Source: Ruminococcus sp. (GTDB lineage: Bacteria > Bacillota_A > Clostridia > Oscillospirales > Ruminococcaceae). From it: 33,644 nucleotides of DNA. The translations under genes were made by a program, and so were the position numbers. Position 1 is the stretch's first letter, and the number at the start of each line of letters is the position of its first letter. Positions 15,605-23,192 of the stretch are shown here, one piece after another. Under the pieces are notes generated by a model. It was not told the DNA's origin and did not search any database. It saw nothing but the letters and a program-made list of their open reading frames with translations. The stretch is taken from assembly GCF_016283395.1 (NCBI RefSeq), contig NZ_JAEEMU010000058.1, forward strand, positions 1 through 33,644, read 5' to 3'.

Positions 15605-15754
15605 CTATTTAGAGCCTTATAATACCCATTCTTGTGAATTTGTATTTTTTTTGTAATAATTTCACGGAGTTTTTTTCTTAATTGTAACATTTGAGGTAAA
15701 AGAAAGAGGTCTGAAAGTAACTTCGGTACCCATATAGAAGTTTATATTAATTTA

Positions 15755-15790
15755 TCGGGGGAAACCTTTCTGAGGAAAGGTTTCCCCCGA
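15755..15790. repeat. Perfect 16-bp-arm inverted repeat
   Basis: Arms 15755-15770 and 15775-15790 (G5A3CCTTTC core) are exact complements around TGAG. Directly after it, ACCCCTTTCC repeats part of the arm. Confidence 0.92.
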
Positions 15791-15814
15791 ACCCCTTTCC
15801 AAAGACTTTTATCT

Positions 15815-15892
15815 GATTTTTTCCCATATAGAGCGCGTACAGATAATAAAAAAGACCTGCAAGTTTACAGGTCGCGCTCTATATGGAAAAAA
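15815..15892. repeat. Inverted repeat enclosing a terminator (MITE-like)
   Basis: The right arm CGCGCTCTATATGG with trailing A-run (15873-15892) is the complement of the T-run plus CCATATAGAGCGCG (to 15837), with one bulged C at 15823-15825. Between them lies GACCTG/CAGGTC (15854-15873). The arms are about 20 bp. The same CCCATATAGA word recurs at 15730-15739. Confidence 0.85.
15848..15873 (-). terminator. Terminator downstream of the 844-residue protein gene
   Basis: On the minus strand GACCTG/CAGGTC (8-base loop) is followed by TTTTTT (15848-15853). It would end transcripts coming from 16014 before they reach the pseudokinase promoter, suggesting the two genes can be transcribed separately. 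Confidence 0.7.
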
Positions 15893-15920
15893 ATAAAAAC
15901 AGAAGTTTTCGGGAGAGAGT

Positions 15921-15956
15921 TTGAGAGAACCCCTTTTTCAAAAGGGGTTCTCTCAA
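15921..15956. repeat. Perfect 17-bp-arm inverted repeat
   Basis: Arms 15921-15937 and 15940-15956 (TTGAGAGAACCCCTTTT and its complement) around TC. It is the first hairpin met by the transcript of the 844-residue protein and may protect or end its 3' end. Confidence 0.92.
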
Positions 15957-16013
15957 TAATCAGTATAAAAATTTCTGTATAAGTATTGAGGTTATTTTCA
16001 GACCTCATTATTG

Positions 16014-18548
16014 TTATATATTTCCGTTATTAACAGAAATGATCTTCATAGAACTGAACTTGAATGTGCCGTCCTCTTTTTCGGTAAGGCGGAATTCAAC
16101 TTTCTTTGATACGTTCTTGTCCATCCACTGCGGGAGCTCGTCAACATAATCAACATTGAGAGTATAGGTATTGCCGTTCTTGACGATAGACTTTATCTCA
16201 GGTGAGTATGTATGAGTTATAGGCTTTGATCTTACGTTATACACGCCGTCTGCATAATAGAAGCGTGATTCGATAGGACCTACGGTAGCGTGTTCAAATG
16301 CAGGCAGGTTTTCACCGAAAAGCTCTACTGCATACTTCTCAACATCTACATCTGGGATAGAAACTGTATCAAGTGTGAGCTCATACTTTGATATTTTGCT
16401 TTCGTCCATTATGATAGACCAGATAGTAGCTGTGATTATCTGCTCGGATGTGAGCTGTGACGGATCGGAGAATGGCTCTATATCCATGATAGCAGCAGGG
16501 TATATCATCTGCGTGAAGCTGTCCTTTTTAGCTTCTCCCGAAGTGAAGCTGCGAAAAAATCCAACGCACTTGATTATAGTAGCGATGATACCGATAACTG
16601 CAAATATGGTGAATATTACGCCAAGAACAGTGAAAAGGCGTTTTCTCTTGTATGGATCACCTGCGGTGAGCTCGTCGGCCTCGGTATGCTCACTGCGCTG
16701 TATGATAAGCTCATCAGGATCTTCATCAAGTATGCGTCCCAGAGCAGAAGTTATCTTGCCCTTTGGCTTTTGAGGAGCAGTTTCCGTAGGCTCAGATGCT
16801 TTTTCGGCTTCTGTCTCAGGCTTTTCTGCAACTTCCTCGGCAGCTGATGTTTCAGTCGTTTCTGTATCCTCAATAGCTGATACAGCTTCCTCCTCAGCAG
16901 TAAAGACCTCGCCCTCGGACTCTGAGTCTGTTATTACAGCAGGTGCAACTGCGCCCATCTGTGCTCTTCTCATTTCGATGACCTGCTGCTGTTTATCAGC
17001 GGAAAGCTCGTCAAAACGCTCCTTGAGCTCGGGTGAGAGTCCTGCGATTATATCTTCATCGGAGAGTATCAGCGGCTCACTTGGAGTTTCAGCAGCTTCT
17101 TCCTTTGGTGTATCCATATCTGCAATGGCTTCTGCTGCGTTCTCGCGGATATTGTCCAGCATATTGCCGACAGGATCACTGTAGGTTTCGGTACTCTCGC
17201 TGTCCTCGGGGTGATTTATAGCAGCAATAGCTGCGTCAATAAGCTCTGTTGCCGACGGAGAATCGTCTGACTCAAACAGTCCGTCCTCGGGAGCAGGCTC
17301 TGTATCTGCATCGGGCTTGGGTTCTTCCTTCCCCTTGTTCATAAGCTTCTTGAAGAAACCGAGCTTCTTTGGCTTTTCTGTTTCTTCTTCCTGTATTTCG
17401 GGCACTGCTTCCGCAGCAGCTTCGCCCAGAGCTTCTATCGCTTCATCAACGTCTTTATCGGCAGGAGGAGCAAATGTACTTATATCGCCTGAAACAACTG
17501 TCTCGGGCGCACTGCCTTCGATCTCCTCTGCAAGACGTTTCATTTCTTCGATCTGGCGTAGCTTTTCTTCTTCTGCATCAATACGATGATACTTAGCTTC
17601 TTCTTCGACAATGCGCTGTCTTTCAGCTTCCTCAGCCAGTCTCTGGCGTTCAGCCTCTTCCTCGGCGATACGCTGTCTTTCGGCTTCCTCAGCCAGTCTC
17701 TGACGTTCAGCCTCTTCCTCGGCGATGCGCTGTCTTTCGGCTTCCTCAGCCAGTCTCTGGCGTTCAGCCTCTTCCTCGGCGATGCGCTGTCTTTCAGCTT
17801 CTTCAGCCAGTCTCTGACGCTCTGCTTCTTCTTCGAGCCTTCTTCTTTCAGCAGCTTCCTCTGCGAGACGTTTTTTCTCCGCAGCGGCTTCTGCGATCCT
17901 GCGTGATCTTTCTTCTTCCTCAGCTATGCGCTGTCTTTCAGCCTCTTCACGGGCAAGTCTGCGCTGCTCGGCTTCTTCCATCAAACGCTGTCTCTCGGCA
18001 GCAGCCTCAGCGGCTCTTCTTGCTCTTTCCGCTGCTCTTGATTCCTCAGCAGCAGCTTCGCTGGCAAGCTGAGCCTGTCTTTCTCTTTCAGCTTCTTCAC
18101 GTCTGAGTGCCTCATAATCAGGAAGCTCTCCTGTTATGACGATCTTCTTTTTCTTTGCAGGCTTCGGGAGCTCTTCACTCATGGGGATAGCATCGAATAC
18201 CCTTGTCATCTCAGCCGAAGCCTCTGTATGCATGACTTCGGATATGATATTCGGTACTTCTTCCTCTTCAACCTGCATTTCAGGCTCAGAAGCTTTTTCT
18301 GTCGGCGGTGCGAACTCCCATACAGAAGGCGGTGTATCCTCATGATACTCCTCAGTGGGAGCGGCATCATCAAGGTAATGCTTTTTCTCGTCTTCAAGTG
18401 CGTGGAGCAGATCATCGACCGACATATCATCGAATTTGCTCTTTCTTACGGAACGGGGAGTGTTATGGCTGCGAGCAGGAGTGCTCCCACCGCCGCCGCC
18501 GTCCATAAGACTGTTGAGCATATCGTCAAGATCTTTTCTAATAGCCAT
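16014..18548 (-). CDS. Bitopic membrane protein with long coiled coil and extracellular C-terminal domain, function unknown
   Basis: This 844-residue protein starts at ATG 18548, with GGAGG 5 bp upstream. Residues 1-140 are polar and include a Gly run and DDMSVDDLLHALEDEKKHYLDD. Residues about 147-343 form a highly charged helix of AERQRLAEEAERQRIAEEE repeats, a long coiled coil. A Ser/Glu/Pro/Thr-rich acidic linker follows (about 345-625). One membrane span is at about 635-662 (FTVLGVIFTIFAVIGIIATII), and a 180-residue C-terminal domain should lie outside the cell (IITATIWSIIMDESKISKYELTL..WMDKNVSKKVEFRL). I do not recognise the C-terminal domain. The gene lies 47 bp after proA and upstream of the pseudokinase gene, which has the same topology. 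A structural, envelope-linked or signalling role is inference only. Confidence 0.85.
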   Translation of the reverse strand: MAIRKDLDDMLNSLMDGGGGGSTPARSHNTPRSVRKSKFDDMSVDDLLHALEDEKKHYLDDAAPTEEYHEDTPPSVWEFAPPTEKASEPEMQVEEEEVPNIISEVMHTEASAEMTRVFDAIPMSEELPKPAKKKKIVITGELPDYEALRREEAERERQAQLASEAAAEESRAAERARRAAEAAAERQRLMEEAEQRRLAREEAERQRIAEEEERSRRIAEAAAEKKRLAEEAAERRRLEEEAERQRLAEEAERQRIAEEEAERQRLAEEAERQRIAEEEAERQRLAEEAERQRIAEEEAERQRLAEEAERQRIVEEEAKYHRIDAEEEKLRQIEEMKRLAEEIEGSAPETVVSGDISTFAPPADKDVDEAIEALGEAAAEAVPEIQEEETEKPKKLGFFKKLMNKGKEEPKPDADTEPAPEDGLFESDDSPSATELIDAAIAAINHPEDSESTETYSDPVGNMLDNIRENAAEAIADMDTPKEEAAETPSEPLILSDEDIIAGLSPELKERFDELSADKQQQVIEMRRAQMGAVAPAVITDSESEGEVFTAEEEAVSAIEDTETTETSAAEEVAEKPETEAEKASEPTETAPQKPKGKITSALGRILDEDPDELIIQRSEHTEADELTAGDPYKRKRLFTVLGVIFTIFAVIGIIATIIKCVGFFRSFTSGEAKKDSFTQMIYPAAIMDIEPFSDPSQLTSEQIITATIWSIIMDESKISKYELTLDTVSIPDVDVEKYAVELFGENLPAFEHATVGPIESRFYYADGVYNVRSKPITHTYSPEIKSIVKNGNTYTLNVDYVDELPQWMDKNVSKKVEFRLTEKEDGTFKFSSMKIISVNNGNI
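17611..17838. repeat. 57-bp tandem repeat within coding sequence (about four copies)
   Basis: The marker word CAGTCTCTG recurs at 17637, 17694, 17751 and 17808, exactly 57 bp apart. It encodes the 19-residue coiled-coil unit AERQRLAEEAERQRIAEEE. Copies differ at only a few bases, so the array arose by recent duplication and may vary in copy number between strains. Confidence 0.9.
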
Positions 18549-18595
18549 TTCGACCTCCAAAAATCAAATAAAAACTGGATATATAACTAAGACAG

Positions 18596-19843
18596 TTATC
18601 TTACCTGACCGTTTCCGTTTATCAGATACTTAACTGTTGTAAGTTCAGTAAGTCCCATAGGACCTCTTGCGTGGAGCTTCTGTGTGGAAATGCCTATTTC
18701 TGCGCCGAAGCCGAATTCTCCGCCGTCTGTGAAGCGTGTTGAAGCGTTTACGTAAACTGCCGCAGCGTCTACCTGCTTCTGGAATTTCTGTGCATTTTCA
18801 AGTGAACGTGTGATTATGCACTCTGAATGTTTTGTGCTGTACTTTCTTATATGAGCGATAGCTTCATCTACATCGTCAACTACCTTTACAGCGATGATGT
18901 AGTCATCAAACTCTGTTGCGTACTCTGTTTCGGTAGCCTTTTCTACGGAGCTGCCGAGAATAGCGATAGTTCTGTCACAGCCGTATATCTTTACGTTATG
19001 TACCTTGAAGCGTTCAGCTATGAGAGGCAGGAACTTTTCTGCGATATCCTTGTGAACGAGAAGGCTCTCGATAGCGTTGCATACGGAAGGACGCTGAGTC
19101 TTGGCATTGTCGGTTACCTCTACTGCCATATCGAGATCGGCAGAAGCGTCAACGTAAACGTGGCAGTTTCCTGCGCCTGTTTCGATAACAGGTACGGAAG
19201 CGTTAGTTACTACAGCCTGTATGAGACCTGCGCTGCCGCGCGGGATTATAACGTCAACGTAGCCGTTGAGACGCATGATCTCGGTAGTTGTCTCACGGTC
19301 GGTCTTATCCACCACCTGTATCATATCGGCAGGGAGTCCTGTTTCTTCAAGGGCTTTTCTCATTATGCTTCCGAGGCATACATTGGAGTTGATAGCTTCC
19401 TTGCCGCCCTTGAGGATAACAACGTTTCCTGTTTTAAGGCAGAGTGCAGCAGCATCAACAGTTACATTCGGACGTGATTCGTATATGATAGCGATAACGC
19501 CCAGCGGTACACGTGTCTTGATTATCTGCAAGCCGTTGGGACGATTGCCGCCGCCGATGACCTCGCCGATAGGATCGGGGAGATTGATGATATCGTAAAG
19601 GCTTTTAGCGATGTCCTCGATACGCTTTTCGTTGAGCAGGAGTCTGTCCTGCTTGGCTTCTGACATACCATTAGCCTTAGCGTTTGCGATATCCTTTGCG
19701 TTTTCAGCGATTATAAGGTCTTTGTTTGCTATAAGTGCTTTTGATATCGCTGCAAGAGCATCATTTTTCTGTGATGTGGAAGCACTTATGGCAGCAGCTT
19801 CCGCAGCCTTGGCTCTTTTGCCCAGTTCCTCTGTATAACTCAT
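18596..19843 (-). CDS. proA: Glutamate-5-semialdehyde dehydrogenase (gamma-glutamyl phosphate reductase)
   Basis: This 415-residue cytosolic enzyme catalyses the second step of proline synthesis: NADPH-dependent reduction of gamma-glutamyl phosphate to glutamate semialdehyde. The motifs are those of the ProA branch of aldehyde dehydrogenases: RVPLGVIAIIYESRPNVTVDAA, LKTGNVVILKGGKEA, IPRGSAGLI, VIETGAGNCHVYVD and the catalytic-Cys region TQRPSVCNAIESLLVH (Cys at about 255). The C-terminal FGFGAEIGISTQKLHARGPMGL is intact. Length is standard. Start ATG 19843 has GAGGTG 6 bp upstream. It lies 32 bp downstream of proB in the same operon, which matches the order of the pathway. Confidence 0.97.
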   Translation of the reverse strand: MSYTEELGKRAKAAEAAAISASTSQKNDALAAISKALIANKDLIIAENAKDIANAKANGMSEAKQDRLLLNEKRIEDIAKSLYDIINLPDPIGEVIGGGNRPNGLQIIKTRVPLGVIAIIYESRPNVTVDAAALCLKTGNVVILKGGKEAINSNVCLGSIMRKALEETGLPADMIQVVDKTDRETTTEIMRLNGYVDVIIPRGSAGLIQAVVTNASVPVIETGAGNCHVYVDASADLDMAVEVTDNAKTQRPSVCNAIESLLVHKDIAEKFLPLIAERFKVHNVKIYGCDRTIAILGSSVEKATETEYATEFDDYIIAVKVVDDVDEAIAHIRKYSTKHSECIITRSLENAQKFQKQVDAAAVYVNASTRFTDGGEFGFGAEIGISTQKLHARGPMGLTELTTVKYLINGNGQVR

Positions 19844-19875
19844 AATTACACCTCGTTGTTAGTGGTCTGTATTTA

Positions 19876-20667
19876 TTATTGTGCTTTGAAAAGAGTGCCT
19901 ATTTCCTTATTTTCAAACAGGTCATAGAGCTTTTCGGGATCTTTTCCGTTCATGATTATCATGTCTATGCCTGCATTTGTAGCTATTTTTGCAGCGGTTA
20001 TCTTTGTGGACATACCGCCTGTACCGAGACTTGTTCCTGCACCGCCTGCCATAGCCTCTATCTCTGGAGTTATCTTCTCGACAACAGGTATGGGCTTAGC
20101 ATCGGGATTTGAACGGGGATCGTCATCGTAAAGAGCGTCAATATCGGAGAGTATCAGCAGCAGATCGGCTCTTGAAAGCTCTGCAACGAGAGCTGAAAGG
20201 GAGTCGTTCTCGCCAATTTCAAGCTCCAGCTCATCAATAGCGATAGTGTCGTTTTCGTTTACTATAGGGATAACGCCCATATTCACCAGCTTATCCACGG
20301 TATTCATGAAGTTTTCGCAGTGATTGGGGTTATTAATAATTGCCTTAGTGAGCAGTATCTGTGCCACTGTTACGCTGTATTTTGCGAACATATCATCATA
20401 AACGTGCATGAGCTCGCACTGTCCGATAGCGGCTACAGCCTGTTTTGTCTTGGTATCCTTTGGCTTTTCGGGGAGACCCAGCTTTCCTGCGCCCAGACCT
20501 ACAGCTCCCGAAGATACCATGATTATCTCACGGCCTGAGTTGTGAAGATCGGAAATAACGCGCACCATATTTGTCATTCGGCGTATATTCAGCTTGCCTG
20601 TCTTGTGGGCAAGTGTGGAAGTACCAAGCTTTATGACGATACGCTTTTTTTCTGATATATTTCTCAT
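19876..20667 (-). CDS. proB: Glutamate 5-kinase, short form without PUA domain
   Basis: This 263-residue amino-acid kinase phosphorylates glutamate to gamma-glutamyl phosphate, the committed step of proline synthesis. Motifs: RIVIKLGTSTL (phosphate loop), IIMVSSGAVGLGAGKL, IPIVNENDTIAIDE (glutamate site), DLLLILSDIDALYDDDPR and GTSLGTGGMSTKITAAKIA. The protein ends shortly after the kinase fold, so the roughly 100-residue C-terminal PUA domain of E. coli ProB is absent. Short forms of this size occur in other bacteria, and this does not look like a truncation. Feedback inhibition by proline may still operate through the kinase domain. The gene sits 14 bp after the dehydrogenase and before proA. 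Confidence 0.96.
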   Translation of the reverse strand: MRNISEKKRIVIKLGTSTLAHKTGKLNIRRMTNMVRVISDLHNSGREIIMVSSGAVGLGAGKLGLPEKPKDTKTKQAVAAIGQCELMHVYDDMFAKYSVTVAQILLTKAIINNPNHCENFMNTVDKLVNMGVIPIVNENDTIAIDELELEIGENDSLSALVAELSRADLLLILSDIDALYDDDPRSNPDAKPIPVVEKITPEIEAMAGGAGTSLGTGGMSTKITAAKIATNAGIDMIIMNGKDPEKLYDLFENKEIGTLFKAQ

Positions 20668-20681
20668 AGGATCAGCTTCCT

Positions 20682-21632
20682 TTAGTTGACTTTATTCTGC
20701 GGACAGCCATTCTGCCACGCCTTTATATTGCTGCATACGATGTCTACAAGGCGTTCTCTTGTTTCGAGAGGTGCCCACGCTGTATGCGGAGTGATTACGC
20801 AGTTTTCAATACCTTTAAGTGGCGTATCCGGCGACATTGGCTCTTTTACCAGCACATCGAGATAAGCAGCTGCTATCTTTCCGTCATTGAGAGCCTTTGC
20901 AAGGTCGGCTTCGTTTACAACTCCGCCTCGTGAAGTATTTATCAGCATAGCAGAGTGCTTCATATGTGAGATGAGCTCGTTGTTGATGATGCCTGCTGTC
21001 TTGTCAGTAAGGGGACAGTGGAATGTGAGCACATCAGCCTTTTCAGCGGCTGTATACAGGTCTGTGACCTCATATGGGCAGTCCTTTGGCTGAGTTCTTG
21101 TGCTTACGACTATATTCATGCCGAAGGCAGAGCCTATCTGAGCTACCTTGCGTCCGATAGAACCGTAACCCACAATGGAAAGAGTCTTTCCTGCAAGCTC
21201 GGCAGTAGGTACAGGGAAGTACGAGAAAGCAGGTGAACGCTCCCACTCGCCGTTCTTTACAGCGATATCGTAGTCCCTTATACGGCTGTAGCGGTCGAGT
21301 ATGTAAGCAAAGGTCTGCTGTGCAACAGCGTCAGTGGAATACTGACCTGCATTGCATACAACGATGCCTTTTTCTGCGGCATATTCTATATCCACGTTGT
21401 TGAAGCCTGTGGCGAAAAGTCCGATATACTTGATATTCGGGCAAGCGTCCATAACTTCCTTTGTAATGAGCACTTTGTTGCAGAGCACTATGTCTGCATC
21501 TCCGATATTAGCAGCTGTCTCCTCGGGTGGAGTAAGCGGGATTATCCTTACATCGCCCAGCTCTTCGAGCTGAGAAGTGGGGATATCACCACTGATATTG
21601 ACTGTATACCAGTCAAGGACTGCAATTTTCAC
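20682..21632 (-). CDS. D-2-hydroxyacid dehydrogenase, glycerate dehydrogenase/hydroxypyruvate reductase-like
   Basis: This 316-residue NAD(P)-dependent oxidoreductase has the dinucleotide motif LSIVGYGSIGRKVA, the substrate-site segment GLFATGFNNVDIEYA and the catalytic triad regions LINTSRGGVVNE (Arg), DVLVKEPM (Glu) and ITPHTAWAPLETRERL (His). The overall pattern (FATGFNNVDI, YILDRYSRI, FSYFPVPTAELAGKTLSIVGYGSIG) is closest to the glycerate dehydrogenase/hydroxypyruvate reductase group. The true substrate cannot be fixed from sequence. It lies 3 bp downstream of a small membrane protein gene and 14 bp upstream of proB. Its role next to proline genes is not obvious and may be simple co-transcription. 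Confidence 0.88.
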   Translation of the reverse strand: MKIAVLDWYTVNISGDIPTSQLEELGDVRIIPLTPPEETAANIGDADIVLCNKVLITKEVMDACPNIKYIGLFATGFNNVDIEYAAEKGIVVCNAGQYSTDAVAQQTFAYILDRYSRIRDYDIAVKNGEWERSPAFSYFPVPTAELAGKTLSIVGYGSIGRKVAQIGSAFGMNIVVSTRTQPKDCPYEVTDLYTAAEKADVLTFHCPLTDKTAGIINNELISHMKHSAMLINTSRGGVVNEADLAKALNDGKIAAAYLDVLVKEPMSPDTPLKGIENCVITPHTAWAPLETRERLVDIVCSNIKAWQNGCPQNKVN

Positions 21633-21635
21633 AGC

Positions 21636-21977
21636 TTAGTCCTCCTTGTCTTTCTTGTCGGAAGAAGTGTTTTCCTCAGCTGTCTTGGGCTTTACGAATA
21701 TAGAAGTGAAAAGTGCTGTGACAATGAGTACGAGTTCGATTATACCGATAGAATAGAAAAGAGTCTTGTTGTTTGATATCCATAAGAGAAGTGAAAGCGG
21801 TACAGCTATTGCGAAAATAAGCTGGAAAGGCTTTTTCTGTACTGCAAATCTGTAGCTGAAAAAGATAACAGAGATAACTGCCAGAGCAATGTGCATTGAG
21901 AATGGGAATGGGAAGATAGTCGGATTTTCTGCGTCTGATATCTGGGCTAAACAAGTAAACATATTTGTAAGGTTCAT
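21636..21977 (-). CDS. Small membrane protein, function unknown
   Basis: This 113-residue protein has three likely membrane segments: SMHIALAVISVIFFSYRFAV, PFQLIFAIAVPLSLLLWI and LFYSIGIIELVLIVTALFTSIFV. A charged cytosolic tail follows (EENTSSDKKDKED). Start ATG 21977 is preceded by AGGAG. It is the first gene of the minus-strand operon that continues with the D-2-hydroxyacid dehydrogenase (3 bp gap), proB and proA. I do not recognise a family. Similar short proteins occur upstream of metabolic genes in Ruminococcaceae, but this context gives no clear function. Confidence 0.75.
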   Translation of the reverse strand: MNLTNMFTCLAQISDAENPTIFPFPFSMHIALAVISVIFFSYRFAVQKKPFQLIFAIAVPLSLLLWISNNKTLFYSIGIIELVLIVTALFTSIFVKPKTAEENTSSDKKDKED

Positions 21978-22056
21978 ATTATCTCCTGACCTCCGCCGTC
22001 CGTAGTATATCTGAAATTGGGCGGAATTTATAAATTTGCAAAAGTCTGCACATTAC

Positions 22057-22085
22057 AGTATACCATAAACAGCGCAGGAATTCAA
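22057..22085 (-). promoter_or_regulatory. Promoter of the proBA-containing operon
   Basis: On the minus strand: -35 TTGAAT (22080-22085), 17-bp spacer, -10 TATACT (22057-22062). It lies 80 bp upstream of ATG 21977 and diverges from the promoter at 22157. Confidence 0.72.
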
Positions 22086-22156
22086 CTATTTTTTAAAAAA
22101 TACACAAAAAATTTATGACGCATTTTTGCGGATTTTCGGATGTTTTTAACAGGGGG

Positions 22157-22185
22157 TTGAATTTTTTTCCGAACAGACGTATAAT
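22157..22185 (+). promoter_or_regulatory. Promoter of the response regulator/kinase operon
   Basis: -35 TTGAAT (22157-22162), 17-bp spacer, -10 TATAAT (22180-22185). Transcription should start near 22192, just before the first palindrome at 22199. The leader to ATG 22515 is about 320 nt and contains the whole palindrome array. Confidence 0.8.
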
Positions 22186-22198
22186 ATAGTGAGTAGAA

Positions 22199-22461
22199 TG
22201 TAGGGGCACAGGCTCTGCGCTGTAGGGGCTGATGCCCACATCAGCCCGCAATTTACAATATAATTAAACGGCAACCATGTGTAGGGGCGCGTTCCGCGCG
22301 CCCGTGTATACCTGACGATGCAAACAACATAAACGCACTGTAGGGACGACCATTGGTCGTCCGTAAATCACGCATAAACTATAAATGCCGCACTGTAGGG
22401 GCTGCCTTTGGCGGCCTGCATATTGAGAATTGAGAATGTAGGGACGCGCATTGCGCGTCCG
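22199..22461 (+). repeat. Array of six variable-arm TGTAGGG palindromes
   Basis: Heads lie at 22199, 22221, 22280, 22339, 22394 and 22437. Each unit is TGTAGGG(G) + arm + short loop + complementary arm, usually ending CCG. Arms: unit 1 GCACAG/CTGCGC (imperfect), unit 2 GGGCTGATG/CATCAGCCC (loop CCCA), unit 3 GGGCGCG/CGCGCCC, unit 4 GGACGACC/GGTCGTCC (loop ATT), unit 5 GGCTGCC/GGCGGCC (loop TTT), unit 6 GGACGCGC/GCGCGTCC (loop ATT). Units 2-4 are spaced 59 bp with AT-rich spacers. The spacer after unit 3 resembles the one at 7282-7317. The array lies in the untranslated leader of the response regulator gene; no open frame is evident. Confidence 0.92.
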
Positions 22462-22514
22462 CAAATTGATAGTCCGTAACGTAAATTGATAAATTTGAGA
22501 AGGAAGGCGTTATT

Positions 22515-23192
22515 ATGATATATATGCTGGAAGATGAGGCAGGTATAAGGAACTTCGTTATATATGCCCTTGAAAGCTCGGGAATGACCGCGAAAGGATT
22601 TGAAACGCCTTCTGCTCTGAGAGAAGCTATGGCGCAGGAGCTGCCCGAGCTTCTGCTCCTTGACCGTATGCTCCCCGAGGAGGACGGTCTTTCGGTGCTG
22701 AAAAAGCTGAGAAGCGACCCCGAGACACAGAAGCTCCCTGTTATCATGCTCACGGCAAAGGATTCAGAGCTTGATAAAGTTGAGGGACTGGACAGCGGTG
22801 CTGATGATTATATCGCAAAGCCTTTCGGCACTTTAGAGCTTATCTCACGTATAAAGGCACTTCTCCGCCGTACTGCGGATATCCCTTCCGAAAAACTGGA
22901 ATTAGGCAGGATAACTGTATATCCCTCAAAACACGAGGTATTTGCGGACGGAAGCAAGATAGTGCTCACCCTTAAAGAGTACGACCTTCTTATTATGCTT
23001 ATGAAGCACAGGGGAGAAGTCTTTTCCCGTGACGACCTGCTGAAAGAGATATGGGGCTATGACTTTGCAGGCGAAAGCCGTACAGTTGATGTTCACATAA
23101 GAACTTTACGTCAGAAGCTTGGGGACTGCGGCGATCTGATACAGACCATACGCGGAGTCGGATATAAGGCAGGTGACGATATTATTGACTAA
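22515..23192 (+). CDS. OmpR/PhoB-family response regulator
   Basis: This 225-residue two-component regulator has an N-terminal receiver domain with acidic pocket Glu6-Asp7, phospho-acceptor Asp50 (LLLLDRMLPEEDG), Thr80 and Lys102 (DDYIAKPFGTLEL). The C-terminal winged-helix DNA-binding domain (about 130-225) carries LTLKEYDLLIMLMKHRGEVFSRDDLL, SRTVDVHIRTLRQKLGD and the terminal IQTIRGVGYKA. Start ATG 22515 follows AGGAAGG. The gene overlaps the histidine kinase gene, the usual regulator-kinase order. The kinase resembles PhoR, so a phosphate-type role is possible, but no pst or phosphatase genes are adjacent and the target is unknown. Confidence 0.95.
   Translation: MIYMLEDEAGIRNFVIYALESSGMTAKGFETPSALREAMAQELPELLLLDRMLPEEDGLSVLKKLRSDPETQKLPVIMLTAKDSELDKVEGLDSGADDYIAKPFGTLELISRIKALLRRTADIPSEKLELGRITVYPSKHEVFADGSKIVLTLKEYDLLIMLMKHRGEVFSRDDLLKEIWGYDFAGESRTVDVHIRTLRQKLGDCGDLIQTIRGVGYKAGDDIID

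Noticed and set aside
17586..17906. Repetitive plus-strand frame (FSLFLGDALSFGFLSQSL type)
   Set aside because: It is the complement of the 57-bp coiled-coil repeats and has no independent support.
19876..20667. proB as a truncated pseudogene because the PUA domain is missing
   Set aside because: All kinase motifs are intact, the frame ends naturally, and short forms are known in other bacteria.
22199..22461. Possible CRISPR array because of regular spacing
   Set aside because: The repeated units are not identical; only the head and tail are constant, while arms differ and self-pair. Spacers are related to each other, and no cas genes are near.
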